The notes: a model not told the origin generated them from the letters alone. A DNA stretch of 45,532 nucleotides from Oceanococcus sp. (GCA_030147945.1 JASBUL010000030.1:1-45532), one strand, 5' to 3'. Numbered from the stretch's first letter, positions 25,568-35,815 are shown. Program-made: numbers and translations.

Positions 25568-25643
25568 TGGTGGGTGCTGACGGGATCGAACCGCCGACAT
25601 TCGCCTTGTAAGGGCGACGCTCTACCAGCTGAGCTAAGCACCC
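25568..25643 (-). tRNA. tRNA-Val(TAC)
   Basis: This 76-nt cloverleaf has an encoded CCA. The acceptor stem is GGGTGCT/AGCACCC, the anticodon loop is CTTACAA with TAC, and the T-loop is TTCGATC. It lies 6 bp from tRNA-Asp, so both come from one transcript, probably started upstream of or within hupB. Confidence 0.97.
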
Positions 25644-25701
25644 TTGGCGCCACCTGCGACCCCTAGCTGCGGTAGCTGCTAGGTGGCCCCTGGAAAGAAC
25701 G

Positions 25702-25974
25702 CTAGTTTACAGCGTCTTTCAGAGCTTTACCAGCTTTAAATCCAGGAGTTTTACCTGCAGCGATTTTCAGCACTTCGCCGGTCTTCGGATTGCGGCCAGT
25801 ACGTGCTGCACGCTCACGCACGCTGAACACACCAAAGCCCACCAGCGACACTTTGTCACCCTTCTTCAGAGCGTCGGAGATGCTGTCGAACATGGCTTCC
25901 ACAGCCTTGCCAGCGTCAGCCTTGGACAGGCCTGCGTTGGCGGCAACGGCTTCCACGAGTTCGGATTTGTTCAT
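25702..25974 (-). CDS. hupB: DNA-binding protein HU-beta
   Basis: This 90-residue nucleoid protein starts [11 protein letters not shown]. The DNA-binding beta-arm contains RNPKTGE and ends [13 protein letters not shown], typical of HU. The ATG at 25974 is chosen over an upstream in-frame extension to 26019 because of the AGGGG ribosome site and family length. HU binds and bends DNA as a dimer. The gene lies between lon and the tRNA pair, as in Pseudomonas and relatives. The 200-bp gap to lon should hold its promoter, but I could not pick one with confidence. Confidence 0.98.
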   Translation of the reverse strand: MNKSELVEAVAANAGLSKADAGKAVEAMFDSISDALKKGDKVSLVGFGVFSVRERAARTGRNPKTGEVLKIAAGKTPGFKAGKALKDAVN

Positions 25975-26175
25975 CGGATACTTCCCCTCTTTAAGGTCAA
26001 AAATGATCACCCCAGACACAAAAGCATGATCTCCTGCGCTTGAACCAGCGCAAGCGTGAAAAGCGGATGGGATCAGCCTTTGTGAACCTTCAGCATGAAG
26101 GCATCGGCACCCGTCGAAACGCCGGTGTGCCGTTGTTTTTCGATTATTGCAGGATTATCCGCGCGCGGTCTACAG

Positions 26176-28569
26176 CTAGTGCGCGCGGGCCGAATCCTCG
26201 GTCGATTTGACGGTTGACTTGGCGCTCTGGTCGAGTGCCGGTTCCGGCGCTTTTTCCAGCGCGAGGCGAATCACGTCATCGATCCAGCGCACCGGATGAA
26301 TCTTCAGTTTCCCTTTGATATTGCTGGGAATTTCAGACAAATCCTTCTCGTTCTCGATGGGGATGACCACCGTCTTGATGCCGCCACGGTGCGCAGCCAG
26401 CAACTTTTCCTTGAGCCCGCCGATCGGCAGAACCTCGCCACGCAGGGTGATTTCGCCCGTCATGGCCACGTCCGCGCGCACCGGAATGCGCGTAAATGCG
26501 CTAATCAGGGCCGTGCACATCGCGATGCCAGCGCTGGGACCGTCCTTCGGCGTTGCCCCTTCCGGCACGTGGACATGGATATCACTGTTCTGCACATCCT
26601 TGAGATCAATGCCCCAGGCTGAGGAGCGACTGCGCACAACCGTCAGCGCGGCCTGAATCGATTCCTGCATGACGTCGCCCAGACTGCCGGTGTAGACCAG
26701 CTTGCCCTTGCCCTCGACAACCGCGCTCTCGATGGTCAGCAATTCGCCGCCGACTTCGGTCCAGGCCAGCCCGGTGACCTGACCAATCTGATTCTGGTCT
26801 TCGGCTTTGCCATAACGGAATTGCGGGACCCCCAGGTATTTTTCGACCTGGCGCGAGCCGACATTGATGTGGTCAATCTTTTCGTTCTCGATGATCTCCT
26901 TGACCACCTTGCGACAGATCTTGCCCACCGCGCGCTCCAGATTGCGCACCCCCGCCTCGCGGGTGTAATGGCGGATCACATCTTTGAGAGCGCCGTCCGA
27001 CAGGTTGATCTCGCTGTCCTTGAGGCCGTTGTTCTTGATCTGCTTGGGCAGCAGATAGCGTCGCGCAATATTGAGCTTCTCGTCTTCGGTATAGCCCGGC
27101 AGACGAATCACCTCCATGCGGTCAAGCAGCGGCGCCGGAATATTCAAGGTGTTGGCGGTGGCTACGAACATCACATCCGACAGGTCGAAATCGACCTCCA
27201 GATAATGGTCGTTGAAGCTTGCGTTCTGCTCGGGATCAAGCACTTCGAGCATGGCCGAGGCCGGATCGCCCCGGAAATCGGCCGCCATCTTGTCGATCTC
27301 GTCGAGCAGGAACAGCGGATTGCGCACCCCGACCTTGCTCATGTTCTGCAAAATTTTGCCCGGCATGGAACCAATATAGGTCCGGCGGTGACCGCGGATT
27401 TCAGCTTCGTCGCGCACGCCTCCAAGACTCATGCGCACGAATTTGCGATTCACAGCACGTGCAATGGAACGACCCAGCGAGGTTTTGCCCACCCCGGGCG
27501 GACCAACCAGGCACAGAATAGGGCCGCGCAATTTTTTCACGCGCTTTTGCACCGCAAGATACTCGACGATACGTTCCTTGACCGACTCCAGCCCGTAGTG
27601 GTCCTCATCCAGGAACTGCTCAGCCATCGCCAGATCAATGCGCGACTTGGTTTTCTTTTTCCACGGCACGCCGACAACCCAGTCCAGGTAATTGCGCACC
27701 ACGGTGGCTTCGGCAGACATGGGCGACATCATCTTGAGCTTGTTCAGCTCGGTGTCCGCCTTGGCCCGCACGTCCTTGGGCATGCCGGCTTTTTCAATCT
27801 TCTGCGCCAGCTCTTCCATTTCGTTGGGGCCTTCTTCGGTTTCCCCCAACTCTTTCTGAATGGCTTTCATCTGCTCATTCAGATAGTACTCGCGCTGACT
27901 CTTCTCCATCTGCTGCTTGACCCGGCCGCGGATGCGCTTTTCCACCTGCAGCACTTCGATCTCGCCTTCCAGCAAACCCAGCACGTATTCCAGGCGTTCC
28001 GCAGCCGACAAACGCTCAAGCACCTGCTGCCGATCTTCCAGGCGCAGGTTGAGATGTGCCGCAATGGTGTCGGCCAGACGACCGGCGTCATCCATGCTGG
28101 TCAGTGACGGCAGCAACTCGGCCGGCACCTTCTTGTTCAGCTTCACATACTGCTCGAACTGACTGAGCGTGGAGCGGACCATGGCGTCCATCTCACGCTC
28201 TTCCGCTTCGTTGCGCAATTCGGGCAGCTCAGTGCAATCCGCAACCAGATAGCCGTCGCGATCTTCCAGCGTATTGATCCGTGCGCGATTGCTGCCTTCG
28301 ACCAGCACCTTGAGCGTGCCATCGGGCAGCTTCAGCAACTGAAGAATGTTGGCCAAAGTGCCGATCGGGTACAGATCGTTCTCGCCCGGGTCTTCGGTTT
28401 CAGCGGTGCGCTGCGCCACAAGCAAAATGCGCTTGTCGGTCTTCATGGCTTCTTTGAGCGCGACCACGGATTTCTCGCGCCCCACAAACAGCGGCATCGC
28501 CATATGCGGGAACACCACGACATCTCGCAGCGGCAAAACCGGGGACAGGGATTCAGATCTATCGCTCAT
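26176..28569 (-). CDS. lon: ATP-dependent protease Lon
   Basis: This 797-residue protein, read from the ATG at 28569, has a GAGG ribosome site; an in-frame start four codons upstream is less likely. It has the N-terminal substrate-binding domain ([14 protein letters not shown]), an AAA+ module with Walker [10 protein letters not shown] and Walker [10 protein letters not shown], and the protease domain with catalytic Ser in KDGPSAG and Lys in [10 protein letters not shown]. It degrades misfolded and regulatory proteins in the cytoplasm. A near-perfect sigma-32 promoter lies upstream, so it is heat-inducible. Confidence 0.98.
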   Translation of the reverse strand: MSDRSESLSPVLPLRDVVVFPHMAMPLFVGREKSVVALKEAMKTDKRILLVAQRTAETEDPGENDLYPIGTLANILQLLKLPDGTLKVLVEGSNRARINTLEDRDGYLVADCTELPELRNEAEEREMDAMVRSTLSQFEQYVKLNKKVPAELLPSLTSMDDAGRLADTIAAHLNLRLEDRQQVLERLSAAERLEYVLGLLEGEIEVLQVEKRIRGRVKQQMEKSQREYYLNEQMKAIQKELGETEEGPNEMEELAQKIEKAGMPKDVRAKADTELNKLKMMSPMSAEATVVRNYLDWVVGVPWKKKTKSRIDLAMAEQFLDEDHYGLESVKERIVEYLAVQKRVKKLRGPILCLVGPPGVGKTSLGRSIARAVNRKFVRMSLGGVRDEAEIRGHRRTYIGSMPGKILQNMSKVGVRNPLFLLDEIDKMAADFRGDPASAMLEVLDPEQNASFNDHYLEVDFDLSDVMFVATANTLNIPAPLLDRMEVIRLPGYTEDEKLNIARRYLLPKQIKNNGLKDSEINLSDGALKDVIRHYTREAGVRNLERAVGKICRKVVKEIIENEKIDHINVGSRQVEKYLGVPQFRYGKAEDQNQIGQVTGLAWTEVGGELLTIESAVVEGKGKLVYTGSLGDVMQESIQAALTVVRSRSSAWGIDLKDVQNSDIHVHVPEGATPKDGPSAGIAMCTALISAFTRIPVRADVAMTGEITLRGEVLPIGGLKEKLLAAHRGGIKTVVIPIENEKDLSEIPSNIKGKLKIHPVRWIDDVIRLALEKAPEPALDQSAKSTVKSTEDSARAH

Positions 28570-28611
28570 CAGCAGCCTCAATACGCAGGGTCACCCCCCG
28601 CAAAGCACATC

Positions 28612-28640
28612 ATATGGGGGCTCGCCAAAACGGATTCAAG
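28612..28640 (-). promoter_or_regulatory. Sigma-32 (heat-shock) promoter of lon
   Basis: On the minus strand, CTTGAA (28640-28635) and CCCCATAT (28619-28612) are separated by 15 bases. Both match the RpoH consensus (CTTGAAA and CCCCATNT) almost perfectly. The site is 43 bp before the lon ATG. Confidence 0.85.
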
Positions 28641-28693
28641 CTGTGTTGGCGTCGCACCCGCCATGTCGCCCGCAACGCGGGTGATCACAATTC

Positions 28694-28721
28694 GGGCCGG
28701 CATGGCGATCGCCTCCGGCCC
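28694..28721 (-). terminator. Stable hairpin after clpX, no T-tract
   Basis: GGGCCGG (28694-28700) pairs with CCGGCCC (28715-28721), and inside it GGCGATCGCC (28704-28713) forms a second self-complementary element. It starts 9 bases after the clpX stop. Lacking a T-run, it may stabilise the mRNA 3' end rather than terminate. Confidence 0.45.
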
Positions 28722-28729
28722 CTACAAGC

Positions 28730-30001
28730 CTAGCTGGCCTGAGCCTCGGCGCTGGGTTCCGATGCGCCGTAAACAATGAAAGGCTTGGCCGCGCCCTGCA
28801 CCACAGACTCGTCAATCACAACCTTCTCGACATTCTCCATCGATGGCAGGTCGTACATGACGTCAAGCAGAATGCTTTCCATAATCGTGCGCAAACCGCG
28901 CGCGCCGGTTTTGCGCTCCATGGCCTTGCGCGCAATGGCAGCCAGCGCATCCTCACGCAACTCCAGGGCCGCACCTTCCATATCAAACAGCTTGCGATAC
29001 TGTTTGGTCAGCGCGTTCTTGGGTTCAGTCAGGATCGAGATCAGCGCATCCGCATCAAGCTCCTGCAAGGTTGCAATCACCGGCAGACGCCCGACGAACT
29101 CAGGGATCAAGCCGAAGCGGACCAGATCATCCGGCTCGGTTTCCGCCAGAATCTCACCTACGGCACGACCATCTTCCGGGCTCTTGGGCTCAGCCTGAAA
29201 ACCGATACCGCCCTTCTTCGAACGCTGCCCAATCACCTTGTCGAGCCCCGCGAAGGCGCCGCCGCAAATGAACAGCACACCCGAGGTGTCGACCTGCAGG
29301 AATTCCTGCTGCGGATGCTTGCGTCCACCCTGCGGCGGAATCGAAGCAACCGTGCCTTCGATCAGCTTGAGCAGTGCTTGTTGCACCCCTTCGCCAGAAA
29401 CGTCACGGGTAATCGAGGGGTTTTCGGACTTGCGCGAAATCTTGTCGATTTCGTCGATATAGACAATCCCGCGCTGGGCCTTGTCGACATCGTAGTCGCA
29501 CTTCTGCAGCAGTTTCTGAATGATGTTCTCAACATCTTCGCCCACATAACCGGCTTCGGTCAGGGTGGTGGCGTCCGCGATTGCGAACGGCACATCGAGC
29601 ACCCGTGCCAAGGTCTCGGCCAGCAGCGTCTTGCCCGACCCGGTGGGGCCGATCAGCAGGATGTTGGACTTGGACAGCTCAACGTCGTCCGAAGCGGCGT
29701 TGTTGTTGAGGCGCTTGTAGTGGTTGTAAACAGCCACCGCGAGCGTTTTCTTGGCCGCTTCCTGGCCAATCACGTACTCGTCGAGCACCGCCTTGATTTC
29801 ATGCGGCTTGGGCAAACCCTTGTCGACGGGCTTGGCCTGCAATTCTTCGCGGATGATGTCGTTGCACAGCTCAACGCATTCATCGCACACATACACCGAA
29901 GGTCCAGCAATCAGCTTGCGAACTTCGTGTTCACTTTTGCCACAGAAGGAGCAGTACAGGGTTCGCCCGTTGCCCCCACTGCCGCGGTTGTCATCACTCA
30001 T
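28730..30001 (-). CDS. clpX: ATP-dependent Clp protease ATP-binding subunit ClpX
   Basis: This 423-residue AAA+ unfoldase has the N-terminal zinc-binding domain with CSFC and CDEC, Walker A GPTGSGKT, pore loop GYVGED, Walker [11 protein letters not shown] and the usual C-terminal sensor domain. It unfolds tagged substrates and feeds them to ClpP. It is 118 bp downstream of clpP and has its own promoter in that gap. Confidence 0.98.
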   Translation of the reverse strand: MSDDNRGSGGNGRTLYCSFCGKSEHEVRKLIAGPSVYVCDECVELCNDIIREELQAKPVDKGLPKPHEIKAVLDEYVIGQEAAKKTLAVAVYNHYKRLNNNAASDDVELSKSNILLIGPTGSGKTLLAETLARVLDVPFAIADATTLTEAGYVGEDVENIIQKLLQKCDYDVDKAQRGIVYIDEIDKISRKSENPSITRDVSGEGVQQALLKLIEGTVASIPPQGGRKHPQQEFLQVDTSGVLFICGGAFAGLDKVIGQRSKKGGIGFQAEPKSPEDGRAVGEILAETEPDDLVRFGLIPEFVGRLPVIATLQELDADALISILTEPKNALTKQYRKLFDMEGAALELREDALAAIARKAMERKTGARGLRTIMESILLDVMYDLPSMENVEKVVIDESVVQGAAKPFIVYGASEPSAEAQAS

Positions 30002-30028
30002 TGTTTCACCTTCTGGACCACTGCTTTC

Positions 30029-30056
30029 GTTTATACCATGCCAGCAGTCCGATGCA
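30029..30056 (-). promoter_or_regulatory. Candidate sigma-70 promoter of clpX
   Basis: On the minus strand, TTGCAT (30056-30051) and TATAAA (30034-30029) are separated by 16 bases. The -10 matches at 5/6. It lies 28 bp before the clpX ATG. Confidence 0.55.
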
Positions 30057-30119
30057 AGTCTCGTGCCGACTGGCGGCGATCACACACCCGCGGCTGGTGC
30101 ACGCCGCCTGACTGACGGC

Positions 30120-30731
30120 TTATTCAGCAGCCTTGGCCGCGCGTGAGTCCAGCACCTTGTCGATCAATCCGTATTCGCTGGCCTGCTCCGCGCTCATGAA
30201 GAAATCGCGCTCGGAATCCTTGGCGATCTGCTCCACCGTTTTTCCGGTATGACCAGCCAGCATCTCGTTCAGGCGCTGACGCATGAACAGAATTTCCTTG
30301 GCGTGGATTTCGATGTCGGTCGCCTGCCCCTGAAAGCCACCCAGCGGCTGATGGATCATCATGCGCGAATGCGGCAGCGCAAAACGCTTACCCGGCGCAC
30401 CACCGGCCAGCAGCACGGCGCCCATGCTCGCAGCCTGACCAATGCACAGCGTGCTGACGTCAGGCTTGATGAACTGCATGGTGTCGTAGATCGACAAGCC
30501 TGAGGTGATCACGCCACCAGGCGAATTGATGTACAGATGGATGTCCTTGTCCGGATTCTCCGATTCAAGGAACAGAAGCTGGGCGACGATCACATTGGCC
30601 ATGTGATCGTCGACCGGACCGACCGCAAACACCACGCGCTCCTTGAGCAGACGCGAGTAGATGTCGAACACGCGCTCGCCGCGTGCCGACTGCTCAACCA
30701 CATAAGGAACGTAGTGCATGCGTTCTTCCAT
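30120..30731 (-). CDS. clpP: ATP-dependent Clp protease proteolytic subunit
   Basis: This 203-residue serine protease has its catalytic triad visible as Ser in GQAASMGA, His in MMIHQPLGG and Asp in ERDFFM. The N-terminal residues [14 protein letters not shown] would be trimmed as a propeptide. Fourteen subunits form the degradation chamber used with ClpX. It starts 2 bp after the tig stop, with an AGGG ribosome site inside tig. Confidence 0.98.
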   Translation of the reverse strand: MEERMHYVPYVVEQSARGERVFDIYSRLLKERVVFAVGPVDDHMANVIVAQLLFLESENPDKDIHLYINSPGGVITSGLSIYDTMQFIKPDVSTLCIGQAASMGAVLLAGGAPGKRFALPHSRMMIHQPLGGFQGQATDIEIHAKEILFMRQRLNEMLAGHTGKTVEQIAKDSERDFFMSAEQASEYGLIDKVLDSRAAKAAE

Positions 30732-30733
30732 CG

Positions 30734-32053
30734 TTATCCCTGACTCGGTGCTTTCTCGGTAAGTTCCTCGAAGCTGAGTTTTTCCGACTCACGCTTCGCC
30801 TTGGACAGGCAATGTTGCACGACTTGGTCTTCCAGCACCATGGCCCGCAAGGACTGCATGAACTGCGGGTTCTGGCGGTAGTACGCCATGGCCGCGTCGG
30901 AATCGTCGAAACCACCAGCAATTTCGCCCAGTTTGGCTTCAACCTGTTCGTCGCTAACCTGCAGACTTTCTTTCTTGATGATCTCGCCGATCAGCAAACC
31001 CAGCGCAGTGCGGCGCTTGGCCTGCTCTTCGAACAGCGCATCCGGCAGAAGCTGATGCAGCTCATCATGTGATTTCTGGCCCTGGCCAAAACGCTGGGCG
31101 GCGTCGTGACGCATACGCTCGATTTCCTGACTGACCAGACCTGACGGCACATCGATATCATTGGCTTCGAGGATATTTTCCAGCACCTGCTGCTTGGTGT
31201 AGCGTGCAATCGCCTGGACTTTTTCCTGCTCCATGGACTCGCGCAGCTTTTCGCGCAGGCTGGCCTCATCGCCATCTTCAAGCCCGAACTGTTTGCAGAA
31301 TTCGGCATCAACCTCGGGCAATGCGCTGGCCTGCACCGATTTCACCGTCACCGCGAAGCTGGCCTGCTTACCCTTGAGGTTTTCCGCATGGTAGTCCTCG
31401 GGGAAAGCCACCGGCACATCGCGCGATTCGCCAGCGCTCATGCCAACGATGCCGTCTTCCATCTCCTTCAGGAAGCGACCGGCACCCAGCTCCAGATCGG
31501 TGTCTTCGCCGCTGCCGCCTTCAAAGGCTTCACCATCAATGGTGCCCGCGAAATCGATTTTGACGCGATCACCCTCAGCGGCAGCGCCTTCCTTGTCGGC
31601 CCAGGTTTTGCGCTGCTCACGCAATTTCTGCAGCAGACTGTCAACGTCGGCATCACCGATCTCGGTTTCTGCCTCTTTGACCGCCATGTCCTCAATACCC
31701 TGAAGTTCAATGTCCGGGTAGACGTCGAAAACGGCGACATAGGCCATATCCTGACCGGCTTCGATCGCTTCGAACTCGATCTGCGGCTGCCCTGCGGGCT
31801 GCACGCCCGACTGCTGCAGCGCCTTGGGATAGCTGTCTTCGAGCAGATCACTCAGCGCATCCTGACGTGCGCGAGCGCCGTACCGCTGTTCCAGCACCTG
31901 GGCAGGAACCTTGCCCGGACGGAACCCGTCAACACGGGCATGACGACCGATCTTCTGCAGATTCTTCTTGACGGCCTGTTCGTAATCGGCGGCGGGGATG
32001 CTGACGCGCATCCGGCGCTCGAGCCCTTCTGCGGCTTCAACGCTGACTTGCAT
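30734..32053 (-). CDS. tig: Trigger factor (ribosome-associated chaperone)
   Basis: This 439-residue protein has the N-terminal ribosome-binding domain with the signature GFRPGKVP, the FKBP-type isomerase domain (about 150-245, [20 protein letters not shown]) and a helical C-terminal chaperone arm. It binds nascent chains at the ribosome exit. It heads the tig-clpP-clpX cluster and lies 40 bp after tRNA-Leu, so it may be partly read through from the tRNA promoter. Confidence 0.98.
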   Translation of the reverse strand: MQVSVEAAEGLERRMRVSIPAADYEQAVKKNLQKIGRHARVDGFRPGKVPAQVLEQRYGARARQDALSDLLEDSYPKALQQSGVQPAGQPQIEFEAIEAGQDMAYVAVFDVYPDIELQGIEDMAVKEAETEIGDADVDSLLQKLREQRKTWADKEGAAAEGDRVKIDFAGTIDGEAFEGGSGEDTDLELGAGRFLKEMEDGIVGMSAGESRDVPVAFPEDYHAENLKGKQASFAVTVKSVQASALPEVDAEFCKQFGLEDGDEASLREKLRESMEQEKVQAIARYTKQQVLENILEANDIDVPSGLVSQEIERMRHDAAQRFGQGQKSHDELHQLLPDALFEEQAKRRTALGLLIGEIIKKESLQVSDEQVEAKLGEIAGGFDDSDAAMAYYRQNPQFMQSLRAMVLEDQVVQHCLSKAKRESEKLSFEELTEKAPSQG

Positions 32054-32093
32054 GTTCTTGACTTACTCTAAATGGTGCGATTTGCGAGATGGA

Positions 32094-32178
32094 TGGTGCG
32101 ACAGGAGAGACTCGAACTCTCACGGGTTTCCCCACTGGAACCTAAATCCAGCGCGTATACCAATTCCGCCACTGTCGC
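32094..32178 (-). tRNA. tRNA-Leu(TAG)
   Basis: This 85-nt class II tRNA has a long variable arm and encoded CCA. The acceptor stem is GCGACAG/CTGTCGC. The anticodon stem CTGGA/TCCAG holds loop TTTAGGT with TAG. Confidence 0.97.
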
Positions 32179-32228
32179 GTGCTGACGAAACAACCGCCTG
32201 GAAACGTGTGTAGCAGAGCGGTCGAGAC

Positions 32229-32304
32229 TGGTGGGCCATGTAGGACTTGAACCTACAACCAGCGGATTAAGAGTCCGATGCTCTACCAATTGAGCTAATG
32301 GCCC
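32229..32304 (-). tRNA. tRNA-Lys(CTT)
   Basis: This 76-nt cloverleaf has an encoded CCA, acceptor stem GGGCCAT/ATGGCCC and anticodon loop CTCTTAA with CTT. The outermost anticodon-stem pair is a T-C mismatch (TCGGA with TCCGC), a minor oddity. Confidence 0.96.
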
Positions 32305-32392
32305 GCTCGAAACCGTCTATTGTAACGCGCAAAACGTGCGGCGTCAGCGCCTGCGCGAAGGCCCGATCCGGGTTGCGCAGACGAAAAAGAAA

Positions 32393-32469
32393 TGGGGTGG
32401 ACGATGGGATTCGAACCCACGACAACCGGAATCACAATCCGGGACTCTAACCAGCTGAGCTACGCCCAC
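32393..32469 (-). tRNA. tRNA-His(GTG)
   Basis: This 77-nt cloverleaf has an encoded CCA, acceptor GTGGGCG/CGTCCAC, discriminator C and anticodon loop TTGTGAT with GTG. The base at 32470 supplies the G at position -1 that is typical of tRNA-His. It is first in the His-Lys-Leu tRNA set upstream of tig. Confidence 0.97.
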
Positions 32470-32567
32470 CACTGCAGGGCGCGCATGATACCGGAAATTT
32501 TCCTGCAAGCGAATACCCTGCAAGCCGACGCATGACATAAAATTGCCTCTTTTGCTCAAGAGACACC

Positions 32568-33770
32568 ATGAACCACGTCACTCGCGCCGACTTCGATCGC
32601 TACATGACCCCGAACTACGCTCCCGCCCCGATTGTTCCGGTGCGCGGCCGCGGTTCGCGTCTGTGGGATCGTGACGACCGTGAATACGTGGATTTTGCTG
32701 GCGGCATCGCGGTCTCTGCCCTGGGTCACGCCCATCCGGCGCTGGTGGCCGCACTGACCGAGCAGGCCGGCAAGCTCTGGCATGTGTCCAACCTGATGGT
32801 CACCGAGCCCGCACTGGCCCTGGCCAAGCGGCTGACTGAGCTGACCTTTGCCGATCGCGTGTTCTTCTGCAATTCGGGCGCCGAAGCCAATGAAGCCGCG
32901 CTCAAGCTAGCGCGCCGCTACGCGTGGGACAAATTCGGTTCTGAAAAGAACGAAATTGTCTCCACAACCGGCTCGTTCCATGGTCGCACCCTGTTCACCG
33001 TGGCCACTGGCGGCCAGGGCAAATACAGCGAGGGTTTCGCCCCCCTGCCCGGCGGCATCCGTCACGTGCCATACAACGATCTCGACGCCATGCGCGAAGT
33101 GATCGGCCCCAACACCTGCGCCGTCATCGTCGAACCGATTCAGGGCGAAGGTGGCGTTCGCCCAGCGGCGGACGGCTATCTGGCCGGCTTGCGCGCACTG
33201 TGCGACGAGCACAACGCCCTGTTGATCTTCGACGAAGTGCAGACCGGCGCAGGCCGCACCGGCCATCTTTACGCCTATATGGGCGCCGCCGTAACGCCCG
33301 ACATCCTGACCAGCGCCAAAGGTCTCGGCGGCGGTTTTCCCATTGGCGCCATGCTGACGACCGAGAACATCGCGGCAAGCCTGGTGGTTGGCACGCACGG
33401 CAGCACGTTTGGCGGAAATCCCATGGGTTGTGCTGTGGGCCTGGCTGCGCTCGACATCATCGCCAGCCCGGACACGCTGCAAGGCGTGCAGCAGCGTCAC
33501 GATCAACTGATCAGCGGCTTGCGCACACTCAACGACAAGTACGACATGTTCGGCGACATCCGCGGCCAGGGGCTGCTGCTGGGTTGTGAACTCAAGGCCC
33601 AGTGGGCCGGTCGCTCACGCGATCTCAATGCCGCGGCATTGGCGCATGGCCTGCTGTGCCTGGTCGCTGGCCCCGACGTGCTACGGCTGGCGCCCAGCCT
33701 GCTCATCGAGGATGTCGACATCAGTGAAGGACTCAAGCGACTGGACGCCGCCCTAGCTGATCTGTCGTAG
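32568..33770 (+). CDS. argD: Acetylornithine/succinylornithine aminotransferase family (ArgD-like)
   Basis: This 400-residue class III PLP aminotransferase has [46 protein letters not shown] and the PLP-binding Lys in SAKGLGGG, all present and in order. ArgD interconverts N-acetylornithine and the semialdehyde in arginine synthesis; AstC, its close paralogue, works in arginine breakdown. No astA, astD or other arginine genes are adjacent, so ArgD is the simpler call. A -10-like TAAAAT lies about 25 bases upstream. The last 38 bases overlap the convergent GNAT gene. Confidence 0.9.
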   Translation: MNHVTRADFDRYMTPNYAPAPIVPVRGRGSRLWDRDDREYVDFAGGIAVSALGHAHPALVAALTEQAGKLWHVSNLMVTEPALALAKRLTELTFADRVFFCNSGAEANEAALKLARRYAWDKFGSEKNEIVSTTGSFHGRTLFTVATGGQGKYSEGFAPLPGGIRHVPYNDLDAMREVIGPNTCAVIVEPIQGEGGVRPAADGYLAGLRALCDEHNALLIFDEVQTGAGRTGHLYAYMGAAVTPDILTSAKGLGGGFPIGAMLTTENIAASLVVGTHGSTFGGNPMGCAVGLAALDIIASPDTLQGVQQRHDQLISGLRTLNDKYDMFGDIRGQGLLLGCELKAQWAGRSRDLNAAALAHGLLCLVAGPDVLRLAPSLLIEDVDISEGLKRLDAALADLS

Positions 33771-34218
33771 CCTGCATGCCGCGGTGCCAGATGCCGTCTT
33801 CGAGGTAACGTTCGCCGGTTTCGGCAAAGCCGAAACCGGCATAAAACCGGCACAGACGCTCCTGCGCACCTATCCACACCGGCACACCCGGACCAAAACT
33901 GCGGACCTTGTCGACAGCCTGATCCATCAAGCTGATGCCCAGGCCTTGCTGACGATGTGACGGCGCTGAAACCACACGGCCAATCGACGCTTCCTCGCGT
34001 ACAACCGCGGGTTCGAAGATCCGGGCATAGGCCAGCAGGCGGTCGTCGGCCCAGCCGGCCAGATGCCAGGCACGCAAGTCCCAGCCGTCCGCGTCAAGAA
34101 AGGCGCAGGTCTGCTCGACCACGAACACCTCCTGGCGCAGACGCATGATTTGATACAGCGTGGCTGCGTCCAGCTCGTCAAAAGTCTGGCAAAGCCAGCG
34201 CAAACCTGCCGCATTCAA
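33733..34218 (-). CDS. ElaA-like GNAT acetyltransferase
   Basis: This 161-residue protein of the ElaA branch of GNAT enzymes has [10 protein letters not shown], the family-specific [12 protein letters not shown], the acetyl-CoA site [16 protein letters not shown] and [19 protein letters not shown]. The substrate is unknown. The start is a TTG that overlaps the upstream gene's stop (TTGA), suggesting coupled translation; a TTG five codons later is an alternative. No ATG is available in frame. Confidence 0.85.
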   Translation of the reverse strand: MNAAGLRWLCQTFDELDAATLYQIMRLRQEVFVVEQTCAFLDADGWDLRAWHLAGWADDRLLAYARIFEPAVVREEASIGRVVSAPSHRQQGLGISLMDQAVDKVRSFGPGVPVWIGAQERLCRFYAGFGFAETGERYLEDGIWHRGMQATTDQLGRRPVA

Positions 34219-35288
34219 TCCGGCAGCACCTCGGACAGCGGCATGCGGGCCAGACTCGGCGCCAGCAGACTGCCGAAGTACAGATACTCGGCGCCCTGAC
34301 GAACGCTGGTAATCGGCGCATAGGCCGACTCACCCGCGTCCTGCAGATTCACCGTGACCTCAGCCTCAAGATTCAAACCCAGAGCAAAACCGTGCAAGAC
34401 CGGCCCAGGCTGCACCGCGGCGGGTAGGCGCCAGACCATTTTGCGCACAAACGGGTGCGGCAGCAGTGCATCCAGTGGCGCGGTGCGCGGTGCATACAGG
34501 GCCAGCCAGAACATGTTCTGACCATTGAACGTGATGTTGTCGGGAAAGCCTGGCAGGTTGTCGATGAACACTTCGCTCTGCCCCGCGCGCTCGCCTTTCA
34601 GCCAGTACCGCAGGACGCGATACCGGGTCGTTTCATTGACCAGCAGGTAATCTTCATTGGGCCCCAGCGCAACCCCGTTGGCAAAATACAGGTCAGGCAT
34701 CACAACCCAGGTCTTGCCGGTCTTGAGATCCGTCGCCACCAGGCGACCATTGGGACGATGTTCAAACACGTCATCCATGACGTGATGCACGCCGAATTTG
34801 ACCGAGGCATCGGAGTAGTACGCGATATCGTCCGCAGACACATCGACATCGTCGGTAAAGCCCAGTGGCACACCTTCGGCGCTGTCGGCCACAACTTCGA
34901 AGCTGCCCGGCTGACGAATGCGCAACAGACCTTTGATCGCATCGGCAACGATCACGTCTCCGGCCACCGAAAATGCGATGCCCAACGGCCGCCCGCCGGT
35001 GTCGGCTAACAGCTCCGGCTGGGTGCCATCAGAGGCGAAGCGCATCACACGACCATCGATGAAGCCGGTCACCAGACGCCCCTGGGCGTCGATATTGACA
35101 GCTTCCGGACCGTGTCCGATGCCCGTGGCGATGCGCTCAAGCGAAGCCAGCCGGTCATTGGCGGCAAAACGCGCATCGTCGGTGGGCGGTGCTGGCGGCT
35201 GCCAGGCTGCCGGATCAATATTGACCGGCCACAGCAGCAGATAGGCCAGCATAATCAGTACAACGCCTCCCAGCACCGTCTTTAACAT
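34215..35288 (-). CDS. SMP-30/strictosidine-synthase-like (APMAP-type) membrane-anchored hydrolase
   Basis: This 357-residue protein has one N-terminal hydrophobic helix (VLGGVVLIMLAYLLLWPV) and then a six-bladed propeller of the strictosidine synthase/APMAP type. Typical parts are GPEAVNIDAQGRLVTG, RPLGIAF, FTDDVDVSADDIAYYSDAS, ANGVALGPNED and LPGFPDNITF. Members are arylesterase- or lactonase-like, calcium-dependent in known cases. The substrate is unknown. It is coupled to the GNAT gene downstream. Confidence 0.85.
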   Translation of the reverse strand: MLKTVLGGVVLIMLAYLLLWPVNIDPAAWQPPAPPTDDARFAANDRLASLERIATGIGHGPEAVNIDAQGRLVTGFIDGRVMRFASDGTQPELLADTGGRPLGIAFSVAGDVIVADAIKGLLRIRQPGSFEVVADSAEGVPLGFTDDVDVSADDIAYYSDASVKFGVHHVMDDVFEHRPNGRLVATDLKTGKTWVVMPDLYFANGVALGPNEDYLLVNETTRYRVLRYWLKGERAGQSEVFIDNLPGFPDNITFNGQNMFWLALYAPRTAPLDALLPHPFVRKMVWRLPAAVQPGPVLHGFALGLNLEAEVTVNLQDAGESAYAPITSVRQGAEYLYFGSLLAPSLARMPLSEVLPD

Positions 35289-35317
35289 TCCCGTCGCCTC
35301 GTCTTTTTATTCAGGGC

Positions 35318-35345
35318 AAAAAAAACCGCGGCACAGAGGCCGCGG
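35318..35345 (-). terminator. Rho-independent terminator
   Basis: CCGCGGC (35326-35332) pairs with GCCGCGG (35339-35345). On the minus strand it is followed by eight T (complement of 35318-35325). It would end the transcript of the small gene at 35460-35612 just before the SMP-30-like gene starts. Confidence 0.92.
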
Positions 35346-35418
35346 TACAAGTCTAACCGAGTCGCAAATGTGGCTTGGGGGAGCCAGGGGAGGACATGAT
35401 GCTGCGTTTCGGTCAGGC

Positions 35419-35440
35419 GGCCTTGCAGGGAGTCAAGGCC
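35419..35440. repeat. Stem-loop with AGGGA loop in intergenic region
   Basis: GGCCTTG (35419-35425) and CAAGGCC (35434-35440) form a 7-bp stem with loop CAGGGAGT. On the plus strand the surrounding 85 bases hold five GGA motifs and a 15-codon reading frame (35396-35443) behind a strong ribosome site (AGGGGAGG). Confidence 0.4.
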
Positions 35441-35459
35441 TAGGGGGATTGAAAAGAGG

Positions 35460-35612
35460 TCAGGTCAGCGATATCCAGTTGATAACCATCAAGCATCCGA
35501 ATGTGGCAAACAGTGCGCAGTACACCAGCTTAGAACGCCACCCGTCGGCAGGGTTCCGCAGGCTCGCAAAGGTAGTGCGACTGCTACGGCGATTCGTCAT
35601 CTGCTTCGGCAT
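35460..35612 (-). CDS. Small membrane protein, 50 residues, unknown function
   Basis: A reading frame from the ATG at 35612 has a GAGG ribosome site at proper distance and is followed by a strong terminator at 35318-35345. The N-terminal half is polar and basic (MTNRRSSRTT). The C-terminal half is one transmembrane-length hydrophobic stretch (LVYCALFATFGCLMVINWI). I do not recognise a family. The codon third-position composition is similar to the neighbours but not decisive. A longer in-frame extension to 35765 runs through the OmpA terminator and is unlikely. Confidence 0.5.
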   Translation of the reverse strand: MPKQMTNRRSSRTTFASLRNPADGWRSKLVYCALFATFGCLMVINWISLT

Positions 35613-35748
35613 GGTCACCTCGGATGCCGCTGAACTTGAGGTGTACTGTGCGCGCGTCAAGGTGAAGAAAACGTCAATAAAACGGCGGACCCTTTCATGG
35701 CACACAAACAATCGCCATAAAGCCGACGCATCGCATTGAAAACAGAAT

Positions 35749-35779
35749 AAAAAAACCCCGAGCAAATCGGCTCGGGGTT
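35749..35779 (-). terminator. Rho-independent terminator of the OmpA-family gene
   Basis: AACCCCGAGC (35754-35763) pairs with GCTCGGGGTT (35770-35779). On the minus strand it is followed by a seven-base T-run. It lies 37 bp after the OmpA stop. Confidence 0.92.
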
Positions 35780-35815
35780 GGCTTTTGAAACGGCGCCGTG
35801 CGGCGCCCTCTCAGA

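Noticed and set aside
26060-26150. Hairpin-like sequence between lon and hupB as terminator
   Set aside because: A GGCAC/GTGCC stem can be drawn, but there is no T-tract.
26821-28107. 428-codon plus-strand frame
   Set aside because: Antisense to lon, no recognisable motif.
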